This document shows, one piece after another, positions 26,812 to 36,429 of a DNA stretch of 64,000 nt. The DNA comes from Phocoena phocoena. Taxonomy: Eukaryota > Chordata > Mammalia > Artiodactyla > Phocoenidae. The stretch covers positions 1 to 64,000 of the forward strand of contig NW_027077441.1 in NCBI RefSeq assembly GCF_963924675.1, given 5' to 3'. Below the pieces are notes generated by a model. That model had not been told where the DNA came from, made no database searches, and saw nothing but the letters and a program-made list of their open reading frames with translations. The position numbers and the translations under genes were made by a program. How positions within the stretch are numbered: the stretch's first letter is position 1; the number at the start of each line of letters is the position of its first letter.

Positions 26812-28558
26812 GTGCAGATTTCATTTACAGGCTTGCTTGGTTGGCCAAAAAGGGCGTATGCGTTTTTTCCTGAATATATTCAGGAAAAAACGCATACGCC
26901 CTTTTTGGCCAAGTGCATCATTGTCGACGTTCTGCCTCTTTTCCTATGCTTTCAGGGCAATTCCAGTCTACCCCCTGCAATCGTTTTCCTGAAATTCTGC
27001 CCCGCTTTCAAGTCCCCTTCGCAGGCTTACTTCAATATATTTTTGGAGGAAAGCTGTCATTTATAACTCTGCAGGTTTGTGAATTACAGTGCCCCTGAGC
27101 TCCTTTCTTCAACTCGCTTTCTTGTGAGCTGGGCACAAAACCGCAGGATTGCTTCAGGCCCTAATCTGTTTCCAGCAGGGCACACTGAGCCTTTGTTTAA
27201 TTCCTCTTCCTGGTGGGCAATGAGCGTTACATTTGCCCGTGCAGACACCTACAGCTAGTCTCTCATTGGTTCTCCCTATTCCTGTTCATTTTGCACAGAA
27301 ATTGCAAGCTGTGCCAAAGAGGAGGTTAAAGGCACTGACTCTCCAAGCGGGGAGAGTGTTAGTAAAGCATCTGGAATGGTGAACCCGAGGACCAGGATAC
27401 GAAAACTGAGATGCATTTTAAATCATTTCCCAATCACATGGTGGACGATACTCTTGGTTTCCCATGCATGTTTTAGCTGGAGGAAGAATCCCTTGAACCT
27501 GGAGAGTTGGGACCCATGGAATGGGTACCATGCAGTATGACTTCAAAGGGTCTGCATTTGCTCACCGAAACTCACCAATGCTATCAGCCTGAAGTGTCCA
27601 GCCTTATGTCTCAACCAGCTCTGGGTGTAGATGTGGTCAATCCCGGTTGCATCACATGCCCTGAGTGAATTATTTAAGAATTGCTCTCTATTTCACTGTC
27701 TTTGTGTTTTGTTTTCGAAATTTATTTTGATAATGGGATTTATCGGATTTTCACTGCTGCGTTTGTCCGCTGTACACACGCTTGATTCTCTTACGGAGAC
27801 ATATAAATCAATGGGTTTTAAGATTCTTCCTAGTCAGGTATATTCCTAGGCGTTGAATATGTGGTGTTGGGTCCATTTCGTTGAGCAAGGAGTAGGTCTT
27901 GTCTATTACATATTTGGCTTATGGAAAGTTATCTGTGCTAATTTCAGTCTCTGGTTTTATGCAGCACCCCAAGGCACCTTTCCCCATAAGCAAGCACTAG
28001 TTGGTTTTCTAAATTTGAGACCCTGTTCTGTTTTGTAATTCAGTTCATGTGTAGTCAAGTTTACATTCCGTGTATTAGTGATATCTTATGATGTTTCTTT
28101 TTCTGTGTGACGTAGTTCACGTAGAATCACCGTACCTGCATCCACTCACTATGCCGCTACGGGCCTGATGACACAGATTTCATTGCTGAGTGATATTGCA
28201 TTGCACGTACGTGCCACAACTTCTTTATCCATTTTCTGCTTTCTGGGATATTTACCTGGTACTGTAGACGAGCTTCTTGGGAACACAGCCGTCCCAAACT
28301 TTGGGGTGGCTCTCAGTTTTTGATTTTAATTTCCCTAAGCAATAGGACCATAAGTGCAATTGCCATAGGCTGTGTTGCTTTATTTCTTACGTGTTTCAGG
28401 AAACACCATACACTTCTCCAGGGTGGCTGTTCACAATTTACATCCTGCCAATCAGCATAACAAGGCTCCCTGTTCTCCATATCCTGTCCTACCTTTCTGG
28501 ATTTTACACTTTTTTCAGATGGCCCTTTTGCCCGGGGGGGCAGGGAGATTTCATTGTA
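26812..28558 (+). repeat. Satellite monomer U16, hybrid of type 2 and edge type
   Basis: The first ~800 bp are type 2 with the GGCAATGAG haplotype. From about 27630 it switches (GTAGATGTGGTCAATCC, then GCGTTTGTCCGC, ACATATAAATCAATGG) and ends with edge-type markers (GGGAACACAGCC, CCCAAACTTTGG). The palindrome at 26841-26912 is perfect. Confidence 0.88.
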
Positions 28559-28642
28559 GTGTAGATTTCCTTTACAGGCTTGCTTCGTTGGCCAAGAAGT
28601 GCGTATGCATTTTTTCCTGAATATATTCAGGAAAAAACGCAT
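28313..28642 (-). pseudogene. L1 ORF2 C-terminal relic joined to palindrome-derived codons
   Basis: A 109-codon open frame running out of the palindrome into antisense L1. The part ending in REIKIKN corresponds to the ORF2 relic in the other edge-type monomers. It ends before the WIKKLWHV-like segment. It is chance openness of repeat DNA, not a gene. Confidence 0.6.
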
Positions 28643-30304
28643 ATGCCCTTTTTGGCCAAGTGCATCATTGTCGACGTTTTGCCTCTTTTCCTATGCTTTC
28701 AAGGCAATTGCAGTCTACCCCCTGCAATCGTTTTCCTAAAATTTTGGCCCGCCTTCCAGTCCCCTTCGCAGGCTTACTTCAATATATTTTTGGAGGATAG
28801 CTGTCATTTATAACTCTGCAGGTTTGTGAATTACAGTGCCCCTGAGCTCCTTTCTTCAATTCGCTTTCTTGTGAGCTGGGCCCAAAACCGCAGGATTGCT
28901 TCAGGCCCTAATCTGTTTCCGGCAGGGCACGCTGAGCCTTTGGTTAATTCCTCTTCCTGGTGGTAAATGAGCGTTACATTTGCCCGTGCAGACACCTACA
29001 GCTAGTCTCTCATTGCTTCTCCTATTCCTGTTCATCTTGCACAGAAATTGCAAGCTGTGCCAAATACGAGGTTAAAGGCACTGACTCTCCAAGTGGGGAG
29101 ATTGTTAGTAAAGCATCTGGAATGGTGAACCCGAGGACAAGATTACAAAAACTGAGATGCATTTTAAATTGTTTCCCAATCACACGGTGGACGATACTCT
29201 GGGTTTCTCATGCATGTTTTAGCCAGAGGAAGAATCCTTTGAACCTGGAGAGTTGGGACCCATGGAATGGGTACCATGCAGTATGACTTCAAAGGGTCTG
29301 CATTTGCTCACCGAAACTCACCAATGCTATCAGCCTGAAGTGTCCAGCCTTATGTCTCAACCAGCTCTGGGTGTAGTTGTGTTAAATCCCGGTTGCATCA
29401 CATGCCCTGAGTGAATTATTTAAGAATTGCTCTCTATTTCACTGTCTTTGTGTTTTGTTTTTGAAATTTATTTTGATAATGGGATTTATCGGATTTTCAC
29501 TGCTGCGTTTATGGCGCTGTACACACGCTTGGTTCTCTTACGGAGACGTATAAATCCATGGGTTTTAAGATTCTTCCTAGTCAGGTATATTCCTAGGCGT
29601 TGAATACGTGGTGTTGCGTCCATTCCGTTGAGCAAGGAGTAGGTCTTGTCTATTACATATTTGGCTTATGGAATGTTATCTGTGCTAATTTCAGTCTCTG
29701 GTTTTATGCAGCACCCCAACGCACCTTTCCCCATAAGCAAGCACTAGTTGGTTTTCTAAATTTGAGACCCTGTTCTGTTTTGTAATTCTGTTCATGTGTA
29801 GTCAAGTTTATATTCCGTGTATTAGTGATATCTTATGATGTTTCTTTTTCTGTGTGACGTAGTTCACGTAGAATCACCGTACCTGCATCCACTCACTATG
29901 CCGCTACGGGCCTGATGACACAGATTTCATTGCTGAGTGATATTGCATTGCACATACGTGCCACAACTTCTTTATCCATTTTTTGCTTTCTGGGATATTT
30001 ACCTGGTACTGCAGATGAGCTTCTTGTGAACACAGCCGTCCCAAACATTGGGGTGGCTGTCTGTTTTTGAATTTAATTTCCGTAATCTTTGGGACCATAA
30101 GTGGAAGTGCCATAGGCTGTGTTGCTTTGTTTCTTATGGATTTCAGGAAACACCATACACTTCTCCAGGATGGCTGTTGGCAATTTACATCGTGCCAATC
30201 AGCATAACCAAGCTCCCTGTTCTCCATATCCTTTCCTAACTTTCTGGATTTTACACTTTTCTCAGATGGCCCTTTTGCCCAGGGGGCAGTTAGACTTCAT
30301 TGTA
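28559..30304 (+). repeat. Satellite monomer U17, edge type, moderately diverged
   Basis: 1746 bp with scattered substitutions. The palindrome at 28588-28659 has about four mismatches. In edge-type tails the minus-strand L1 ORF2 relic is open because CTA-TAG of the core types is CTA-TTG or similar. Confidence 0.88.
29904..30227 (-). pseudogene. L1 ORF2 C-terminal relic, 107 codons
   Basis: The frame ends WIKKLWHVCAMQYHSAM, which aligns with WIKKMWHIYTMEYYSAL in the ordinary L1 at 46606-46818. It lacks the catalytic parts of ORF2, which lie far upstream in L1. It is non-functional and serves as the in-window proof that the satellite is L1-derived. Confidence 0.8.
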
Positions 30305-32042
30305 GTGCAGATTTCCTTTACAGGCTTGCTTGGTTTGCGAAAAAGGGCGTATGCGTTTTTTCCTGAATATATTCAGGAAAAAATTCATACGCACTTTTTG
30401 GCCAAGTGCACCATTGTCGACGTTCTGCCTCTTTTCCTATGCTTTCTGGGCAAATCCAGTCTACCCCCTGCAATCGTTTTCCTGAAATTCTGCCCCGCTT
30501 TCACGTCCCCTTCGCAGGCTTACTTCAATATATTTTTGGAGGATAGCTGTCATTTATAACTCTGCAGGTTTGTGAATTACAGTGACCCTGAGCTCCTTTC
30601 TTCAACTCGCTTTCTTGTGAGCTGGGCACAAAACCGCAGGATTGCTTCAGGCCCTAATCTGTTTCCGGCAGGGCACGCTGAGCCTTTGGTTAATTCCTCT
30701 TCCTGGTGGGAAATGATCCTTACATTTGACCGTGCAAATACCTATAGCTAGTCTCTCATTGGTTCTCACTATTCCTGTTCATCTTGCGCAGAAATTGCAA
30801 GCTGTGCCAAACAGGAGGTTAAAGGCACTGACTCTCCACGTGGGGAGAGTGTTAGTAAACCCTCTGGAATGGTGAACCCGAGGACCAGGATACGAAAACT
30901 GAGATGCATTTTAAGTCGTTTCCCAATCACACGGTGGACCATACTCGGCGTTTCCCACGCATGTTTTAGCTGAAGAAAGAATCCCTTGAACCTGGAGAGT
31001 TGGGACCCTTGGAATGGGTACCATGCAGTATGACTTCAAAGGATCTGCATTTGTTTACTGAAACTCACCAATGCTATCAGCCTGAAGTGTCCAGCCTTAT
31101 GTCTCAACCAGCTCTGGGTGTAGATGTGGTAAATCCAGGTTGCATCACATGCCCTGAGTGAATTATTTAAGAATTGCTCTCTATTTCACTGTCATTGTGT
31201 TTTGTTTTTGAAATTTATTTTAATAATGGGATTTATCGCATTTTCACTGCTTCGTTTATGCTGCTGTACACGCGCTTGTTTCTCTTACGGAGACATATAA
31301 GCCCATGGGTTTTAAGATTCTTACTAATCCGGTATATTCTTAGGCATTGAATATGGCGTGTTGAGTCCATTTCGTTGAGCAAGGAGTAGGTCTTGACTAT
31401 TACATATTTGGCTTATGGAATGGTATCTGTGCTAATTTTAATCTCTGGTTTTATGTAGCACCCCAACTCACCTTTCCCCTTAAGGAAGCATAAGTTGGTT
31501 TTCTTAATTTGAAACCCTCTTCTCTTTTGTAATTCAGTTCATGTGTAGCCATGTTAACATTCCATGTATTAGTGATATCTTATGTCTTTTTCTTTTTGAA
31601 TTATGTGACTTCGAATGATCACACGTAACTCCTCTGGAGTTGTTATAACTGGCCGTATTTCATTGATTTCCAGGCTGAGTAATATTCCACTCTACATAAT
31701 CACCACATCTCTGTCCGTTTTTTCTCTGCAGATACATTTAAGTTATAACCTAGTCGAGGATCTTTTAAACAGAGAGGTGGTAAACATTGGGGTGCCTGTG
31801 TCCTCTCGATTTTTGTTTTTCCCAAGATATACGTCCATGAGTGCAAGTGCCCTGTGCTCGGTAGCTCATTTTTTAGGTGCTTTAGTAAACACAATAGACT
31901 TATCCAGAGTGACCGTTTGCAATATACATTTCCACTATAAGACTCACAGGGCTCCCTTTTCTCCTTGCCCTGTCCTGCATTTCTGGTGTTTACACTTTAT
32001 GAGGACGGCTCTTCTGACAGATGCAAAGTGATATGTTTTGTA
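30305..32042 (+). repeat. Satellite monomer U18, diverged, abruptly more divergent after ~31590
   Basis: 1738 bp. Divergence is moderate to about 31590, then much higher. The second part keeps more L1-like words (GCTGAGTAATATTCCA, AACATTGGGGTGCCTGTGTC). The palindrome at 30334-30405 has about five mismatches. Confidence 0.85.
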
Positions 32043-32735
32043 GTATTGATTTCCACTGCCCACCTGTTTGGTTGGCTAAAAAAGTGTATGCCCTTTTCTT
32101 GAATATATACAGAAAAAGACGCATACACCCTTTTTGGCCAACTGCAATGTTGGCAATGTTCAGCCCCTTTGCTTGTGCTTAATGGCGAGTCCTTTCTACC
32201 TCTTCCAATCCCTTTCCTGCCATTCTCCGTTGCTTACAAGTCCTTTTCTCTGACTTTCCTCAAGACATTTTTCAGTGATAGATATTTTCAACTCTGCAGT
32301 TTCGTGAATTTTAGTGCCCCTGAGTTCCATTTTCCAACTTGTGTTTATGGGAACTGGCCACAAAGCATCAGGATTCCTCAAGCCCTATTCTGTTTCCATG
32401 GGCAACCCTAGCCTTTGGTCAATTCGTCTTCCTGATTGGAAATTAGAGTGGCATGTGCCTGTCCGAACACCTAGGACTTGTCTCTCATTGTTCCTCCTCC
32501 TTCTGCTTCATCCTCTGGACAAATTCCAAACTGTATGCAACAGGATGTTGACAGTGCTGACATCTCCAAGTGGGGAGACTGTTAGTAAAGACGCTGGAGT
32601 GGTGAACCCTAGCACCAAGAGATGAGGAGATGAGATGCCTTTTCCAAACTTTTCCCGATCAGACGGTATACCATCCTCTGGGTGTGACAGGCATGTTTTA
32701 GGTGTAGGAAGGGTCCCATTCATGTGAGGAGAACA
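32043..32735 (+). repeat. Satellite monomer U19, partial, highly diverged
   Basis: The order of the monomer is still readable: a degenerate palindrome (TTGGCTAAAAAAG ... CCCTTTTTGGCCAA) near 32070-32140, a GTGCCCCTGAGTTCC word near 32312, and CTCCAAGTGGGGAGACTGTTAG near 32562. Similarity fades around 32720-32740. Confidence 0.8.
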
Positions 32736-32937
32736 CCAGGGGATTTTAAATATCAGTGTCTGTCCGCAACCCAAACTGGGGAATTTTTTAAGCTACGGCT
32801 ACACATATGTTCATTAAGGGCCTTGGGAAGTAGGCAGAGTCCAAACTTTAGATGATTGAAGTCTTCAGGGTCAGAAGCACTCACCACTGTCTTCCCTTAG
32901 ATTCCATTTTTACTGTCATTGATGGATGATGTCAATA
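32736..32937. other. Unassigned stretch between satellite and LTR
   Basis: About 200 bp with no gene, RNA or repeat that I recognise. It may be badly decayed satellite. Confidence 0.4.
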
Positions 32938-32943
32938 AAAATA
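32938..32943. other. Target site duplication, left copy
   Basis: AAAATA directly abuts the LTR terminus TGCCGGGG. The same six bases follow the other LTR end at 34688-34693. A 6-bp duplication is the usual size for betaretroviruses and class II endogenous retroviruses. Confidence 0.8.
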
Positions 32944-33044
32944 TGCCGGGGACCAGCCCCAGCAGAACAGGTTTCTCCCAAAGGGGAGACGGAGTCGGCG
33001 TGGACAGAACGCAAGACACCTCAGAGGATGCAAGGATCTGCCAA

Positions 33045-33050
33045 TTTATT
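33045..33050 (-). promoter_or_regulatory. LTR polyadenylation signal AATAAA
   Basis: AATAAA on the minus strand lies about 20 bp downstream of the TATA box and before the expected transcription start, so it would sit at the end of U3. This is inferred from spacing. Confidence 0.6.
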
Positions 33051-33064
33051 GTTACAATTCCGAA

Positions 33065-33074
33065 GCTTTTTATA
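33065..33074 (-). promoter_or_regulatory. LTR TATA box
   Basis: The minus strand reads CAGTATAAAAAGC here. It is the only TATA-like word close to the LTR polyadenylation signal and is placed as the U3 core promoter. Confidence 0.6.
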
Positions 33075-33373
33075 CTGTGAGGCAATCTCACTTTCAATCT
33101 TAACATTCTAGTTCTCATACCAAAGCCACAAAATAAAGGTACACAACAGTAAAACCAAAGGTCATTTACATCAAAAGATTATATCAGCAGGTTAGGCAGG
33201 TTTTATGATCAGGTAATCCTCTTATCTCCTGTGGTCTCTTTCATCCCCTGTGGTTAGGTATATCTTGGTCACATCTAGGTCTGGAATTCTGTTTGCGGTT
33301 TCTTCACCTTTCTTAAAAGCAGATGTTCTTGTATTTGCACATTCTACTCAATCAGGCCGTTAATCAAGGTACA

Positions 33374-33997
33374 AACTTAAGCACATCCTTCTCTTAACAA
33401 TTACAAACCCAAAACTCAAGCACATTCTTCTCTTAACAATTACAAACCCAAAACTTAAGCACATTCTTCTCTTAACAATTACAAACCCAAAACTTAAGCA
33501 CATCCTTCTCTTAACAATTACAAACCCAAAACTTAAGCACATTCTTCTCTTAACAATTACAAACCCAAAACTTAAGCACATCCTTCTCTTAACAATTACA
33601 AACCCAAAACTCAAGCACATTCTTCTCTTAACAATTACAAACCCAAAACTTAAGCATATTCTTCTCTTAACAATTACAAACCCAAAACTTAAGTACATTC
33701 TTCTCTTAACAATTACAAACCCAAAACTTAAGTACATTCTTCTCTTAACAATTACAAACCCAAAACTTAAGTACATTCTTCTCTTAACAATTACAAACCC
33801 AAAACTTAAACACATTCTTCTCTTAACAATTACAAACCCAAAACTTAAGTACATTCTTCTCTTAACAATTACAAACCCAAAACTTAAGTACATTCTTCTC
33901 TTAACAATTATAAACCCAAAACTTAAGTACATTCTTCTCTTAACAATTACAAACCCAAAACTTAAGTACATTCTTCTCTTAACAATTACAAACCCAT
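33374..33997 (-). repeat. 39-bp minisatellite in LTR U3, 16 copies
   Basis: Sixteen contiguous copies of a 39-bp unit (word TTAACAATTACAAACCCAAA on +) fill 624 bp. Variants are ordered: copies at the left carry GCACATCC or GCACATTC, copies from about 33690 rightward mostly GTACATTC. Because 39 is divisible by three, one minus-strand frame stays open through the whole array (203 codons, 33360-33971) with a 13-residue repeat of the form M(Y/C)LSFGFVIVKRR. That frame differs from the frame of the upstream 174-codon ORF. I treat it as repeat-driven openness and not as a gene. Confidence 0.9.
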
Positions 33998-34074
33998 ACA
34001 GTAATAAAAATTCTCTCCCACAGGCTTTACACGTTCACCGTTATCCTTCAGACATCGCACATTTTTCCTTATAA

Positions 34075-34599
34075 TTATTTGGGAGGCTTTGGGGGTGGAC
34101 ATTCTACCTTAAACCTATTAGCAAATTCCTTTGCAAAATACTTACAATATATAATTTGTCCTTTATAAGCATTTCTGCACAAAGAGCAATGTAACTTGTA
34201 TAAGCTTGCCATGTAGCCTACTTCATCCAGCTTTGAATACACCCAACGTAGCATAAATCCTCCTCGCCACCTTATCCAAATATTTCCCAGCATATCTATT
34301 ACTCCCCAGGGGGGCCATAGTTCATCTAGCTTTTCTTCTAACGTAAGCTCTTGCCACACAAATGCTCCTGTTGTGTTTCCCTGCACCCAATGTCCTGGCC
34401 TGGGAGTGGGGATTTCGGGTGTAGTCATTGGGGGAGCCGGAGTCTTTTTTGGTTTTACCCTAAGTTGGGGTTTTTCCTTAAACCCTCCGTCGGCACTGGG
34501 GATATTTCCTAACATTAATAGTAATCCTATAAAAATCACTTTAAGCAAAACCAGGGGAAAACAAGGGGAACCACACAGAGGAGAGCTTTGCTTCTCCAT
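34075..34599 (-). CDS. Open frame of 174 codons inside the LTR U3, unknown product
   Basis: I do not recognise the protein family. The ATG has A at -3 and G at +4, a good initiation context. Residues 13-31 are hydrophobic (PLVLLKVIFIGLLLMLG), followed by PSADG, which looks like a signal peptide with a possible cut near residue 36, or a signal anchor. A Pro/Lys/Thr-rich stretch covers residues 41-68. N75-T-T is an N-glycosylation site. The rest holds eight tryptophans in all (first at 71) and cysteines at 138, 141, 152 and 167, ending in PPPKPPK. The position, at the start of U3 in an LTR, is the position of sag in mouse mammary tumour virus, but I cannot show similarity to Sag. It could also be the start of an env-like frame caught in the LTR. 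The frame is intact although the LTR is solo. Expression is unproven. Confidence 0.55.
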   Translation of the reverse strand: MEKQSSPLCGSPCFPLVLLKVIFIGLLLMLGNIPSADGGFKEKPQLRVKPKKTPAPPMTTPEIPTPRPGHWVQGNTTGAFVWQELTLEEKLDELWPPWGVIDMLGNIWIRWRGGFMLRWVYSKLDEVGYMASLYKLHCSLCRNAYKGQIIYCKYFAKEFANRFKVECPPPKPPK

Positions 34600-34687
34600 A
34601 TTTGTACCTGATAGTACCAGCTTTGCTAGGCACTATGGGTCTCGTCCGTGCTGAGACTCAAAGGCACTTCTTATGCGGCTCCCGACA

Positions 34688-34693
34688 AAAATA
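34688..34693. other. Target site duplication, right copy
   Basis: AAAATA immediately follows the LTR terminus (GGCTCCCGACA on +), identical to 32938-32943. Removing LTR and one copy rejoins CAATAAAATATCTATTC, which reads into the L1 fragment to the right. Confidence 0.8.
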
Positions 34694-34860
34694 TCTATTC
34701 TTTTTCAGATCATTTCCCCTTATAGGTTATTGCAAAATATTGAGTGTAGTTCCCTGTGCTATACAGTAGTTCCTTGCTGATGATTTCATACATAGCAGTG
34801 TGTATGTGTTAATCCCAAACTGTTAATTTATCCCTCCTCCTACCATTTCCCTTTGGTAAT
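34694..34860 (-). mobile_element. L1 3' UTR fragment (antisense on +)
   Basis: CTATTCTTTTTCAGATC, TATAGGTTATTGCAAAATATTG and GTTCCCTGTGCTATACAGTAG are standard artiodactyl/cetacean L1 3' UTR words in antisense. The LTR inserted next to or into this fragment. Confidence 0.75.
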
Positions 34861-35170
34861 AATAAATTATAAGATTTTATGCTTCTCAGAAATGGGGGAG
34901 CTCAAAGAGAGGTATCATTTTAAATGCAAAAGCATTTAAAACAAGATTGAAGCTTTAACCAAGATTATTAGATGTACATCCTTGGAAAGAAATCACTTTG
35001 TTTCTCTAATATTGACCTGACAAAGAAGACAAACCTTTTCACTGAACTTGCTTATAAGAAAGTGATGGAAATATCAAATGGAAGTGTTAGAAACATCTTA
35101 TTTTACCCGAGCCTTATACACTGTTCTATGTTAATTACAGTTTGGCTCACACATCTGTTCATTGAAGTTA
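34861..35170. other. Unassigned AT-rich sequence
   Basis: No gene, RNA or recognisable repeat is seen. The first bases may be decayed L1. Confidence 0.4.
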
Positions 35171-36429
35171 CAATGTTCTCAATTTCTGTTACTGATCCTC
35201 CAGAGTGGACGCCAACAAGTGTCCCCCTGCCCAGTGTCATTGGAGCCAATAGATCGAGACTGAGTTTGGTTCAAAAGCAAAGGAAACTTTATATTTTGAT
35301 CAGAGAATGGAGAGGTGCTACCCTGTGGGCTGTGGGCTGGGCTGCTGTGTAGAGATCCTGTCAGAGTCACTGGGAGGGAGGGGGCTGAGCTCTCGAGGAC
35401 CTGGTTGGCTGCAGCTCAGGCTCTATGTCACGGAGTCTGAACTGGGCCCCAGGAGCTGAAGTGTCATCGAGCCATTCTGCTCTAGGAAATCTGGTCTGAA
35501 GTGCCGGGTGTGGAACCTCTGTATGCGGGACACTAGGAGCACCTGAAATTAGACAAAGCACAAAGGATAAAAATGGTTAGACTTTATTTTATTGCCCAGA
35601 TTCTATTTTTATATCCCAGGCATTTTTAAGGGGCTTTGCCTGGGACAAACTTCTCTTCTGCCTTTTGTCCCTTTCCTCATTCTTGGAGTGCTGCGGGTGC
35701 AGACCCTTCTTCTGTAACTGCTGAGTGCTGAGTTAGGAGGCTTCATACCCGTGGGCGAGGGTCAGAACTTCTCCCCAGCAGCCTCCAGGTGACGTTGATT
35801 GTCCCCAGGCCTCCTGCCTCCCTGCTCGTCCACCTGAGCACCAGTATTGGAAGTGTTATAGATTCTAATGACCTTTAAGGGTCCAGAAAGGAGATGTGCA
35901 GTGGCGCTGTGAGGTCCAGTTTCACTCCGCCCCACATTTGTTCGGCCACCTTAGGCTGACCGTTTCTGCCAGCCTAGATGCTCTGACTGACCGTTTCTGC
36001 CAGCCTAGATGCTCTGACCAACAGTCTGCGCTTTCTTCCATTAGGCCCCTGAATTAACGTAAAAACAGCACCAGGTGTCAGGATCCTGCCCGCTCAGCTC
36101 CCAGACAGTCCAGGGTCAGTGGTGATGAAGGATCATGATGGTCACTGAGTCAAGAGCCTTTGGAAGTAAACAGGAGTCCAGCCGGTCTTATTGGCCACCA
36201 TCATCAGGGTGTCTGTAGGCTTTTCTATGGTGACATCATGATATACGGTTCCCCCGCCAAGATTATTAGCTCCCCTCTGGGTACAGTAAGTACTGAAAGC
36301 AGTAGTCTACTCTTTTGGGACACACTCTTGTTGTTTTATGAGAGAAACTCCAGGTCAAGTGATGGTCACACGGGTCGTCATGGTGCCCCGTTGCCCCCGG
36401 TTATCTCTCTGGAGGTTGGAGTTGGAGGG
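35171..36429 (-). other. Probable decayed class I retroviral 3' region, unresolved
   Basis: This lies downstream (in minus orientation) of the pol relic, so env and 3' LTR remnants are expected. An ATAAAGTTTCC word near 35290 and AATAAAATAAAG near 35580 on the minus strand resemble polyadenylation signals. Short frames such as 35367-35561 lack retroviral motifs. I cannot fix LTR ends. Confidence 0.35.
35956..36017. repeat. 31-bp tandem duplication
   Basis: CTGACCGTTTCTGCCAGCC... occurs twice back to back (35956-35986 and 35987-36017) without differences. Confidence 0.9.

Larger units (their letters stand above)
1..32735 (+). repeat. Left array of ~1,747-bp satellite (cetacean common satellite type)
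   Basis: The anchor GTGCAGATTTC recurs at 606, 2354, 4101, 5848 and so on to 30305, spaced 1746-1749 bp, always on the same strand. Two monomer types are separable. Type 1 has CCATAACACGG (or CAATAACACGG), GTTTTGTTTTCG, CTTTCGGCCGC and a tail with GTCTCAAATATT. Type 2 has CAATCACATGG, a T9 run after TATGA, GTTTATGCCGC and a tail with CATATTTTGC and GTCCCAAATATT. They mostly alternate, giving a 3,494-bp dimer. Identity is very high up to about 28.5 kb and then decays toward 32.7 kb. No host gene is present. The cetacean assignment rests on repeat length, L1 content and the flanking L1 type, from recall of the literature. Confidence 0.9.
32944..34687 (-). mobile_element. Solo LTR of a class II (betaretrovirus-like) endogenous retrovirus
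   Basis: On the minus strand it begins TGTCGGGAGCC and ends GGTCCCCGGCA, imperfect inverted termini of TG...CA form, and is flanked by the AAAATA duplication. The length, 1744 bp, is large because of a very long U3. In minus-strand order: an ATG 88 bases from the 5' end opening a 174-codon frame, a 39-bp minisatellite, a TATA box (TATAAAAAG, 33065-33074), an AATAAA about 20 bp further on, then a short R and U5. AATAAA placed just after the TATA box, in U3, fits the short-R layout of betaretroviruses. No internal gag, pol or env and no second LTR are present, so it is solo. The class call is inferred from these features. Confidence 0.82.

Noticed and set aside
28584..28600. CTTCGTTGGCCAAGAAG in U17 as a true CENP-B box
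   Set aside because: Nine leading bases match, but the essential later A and CGGG positions do not, and only this one monomer has it because of a substitution next to the palindrome.
33360..33971. 203-codon minus frame with a 13-residue repeat as a repeat protein
   Set aside because: A 39-bp unit free of stops in one frame must stay open when repeated. There is no unique protein sequence and no continuity with the 174-codon frame.
33374..33997. CRISPR-like array
   Set aside because: Units are contiguous with no unique spacers, and the setting is a mammalian retroviral LTR.
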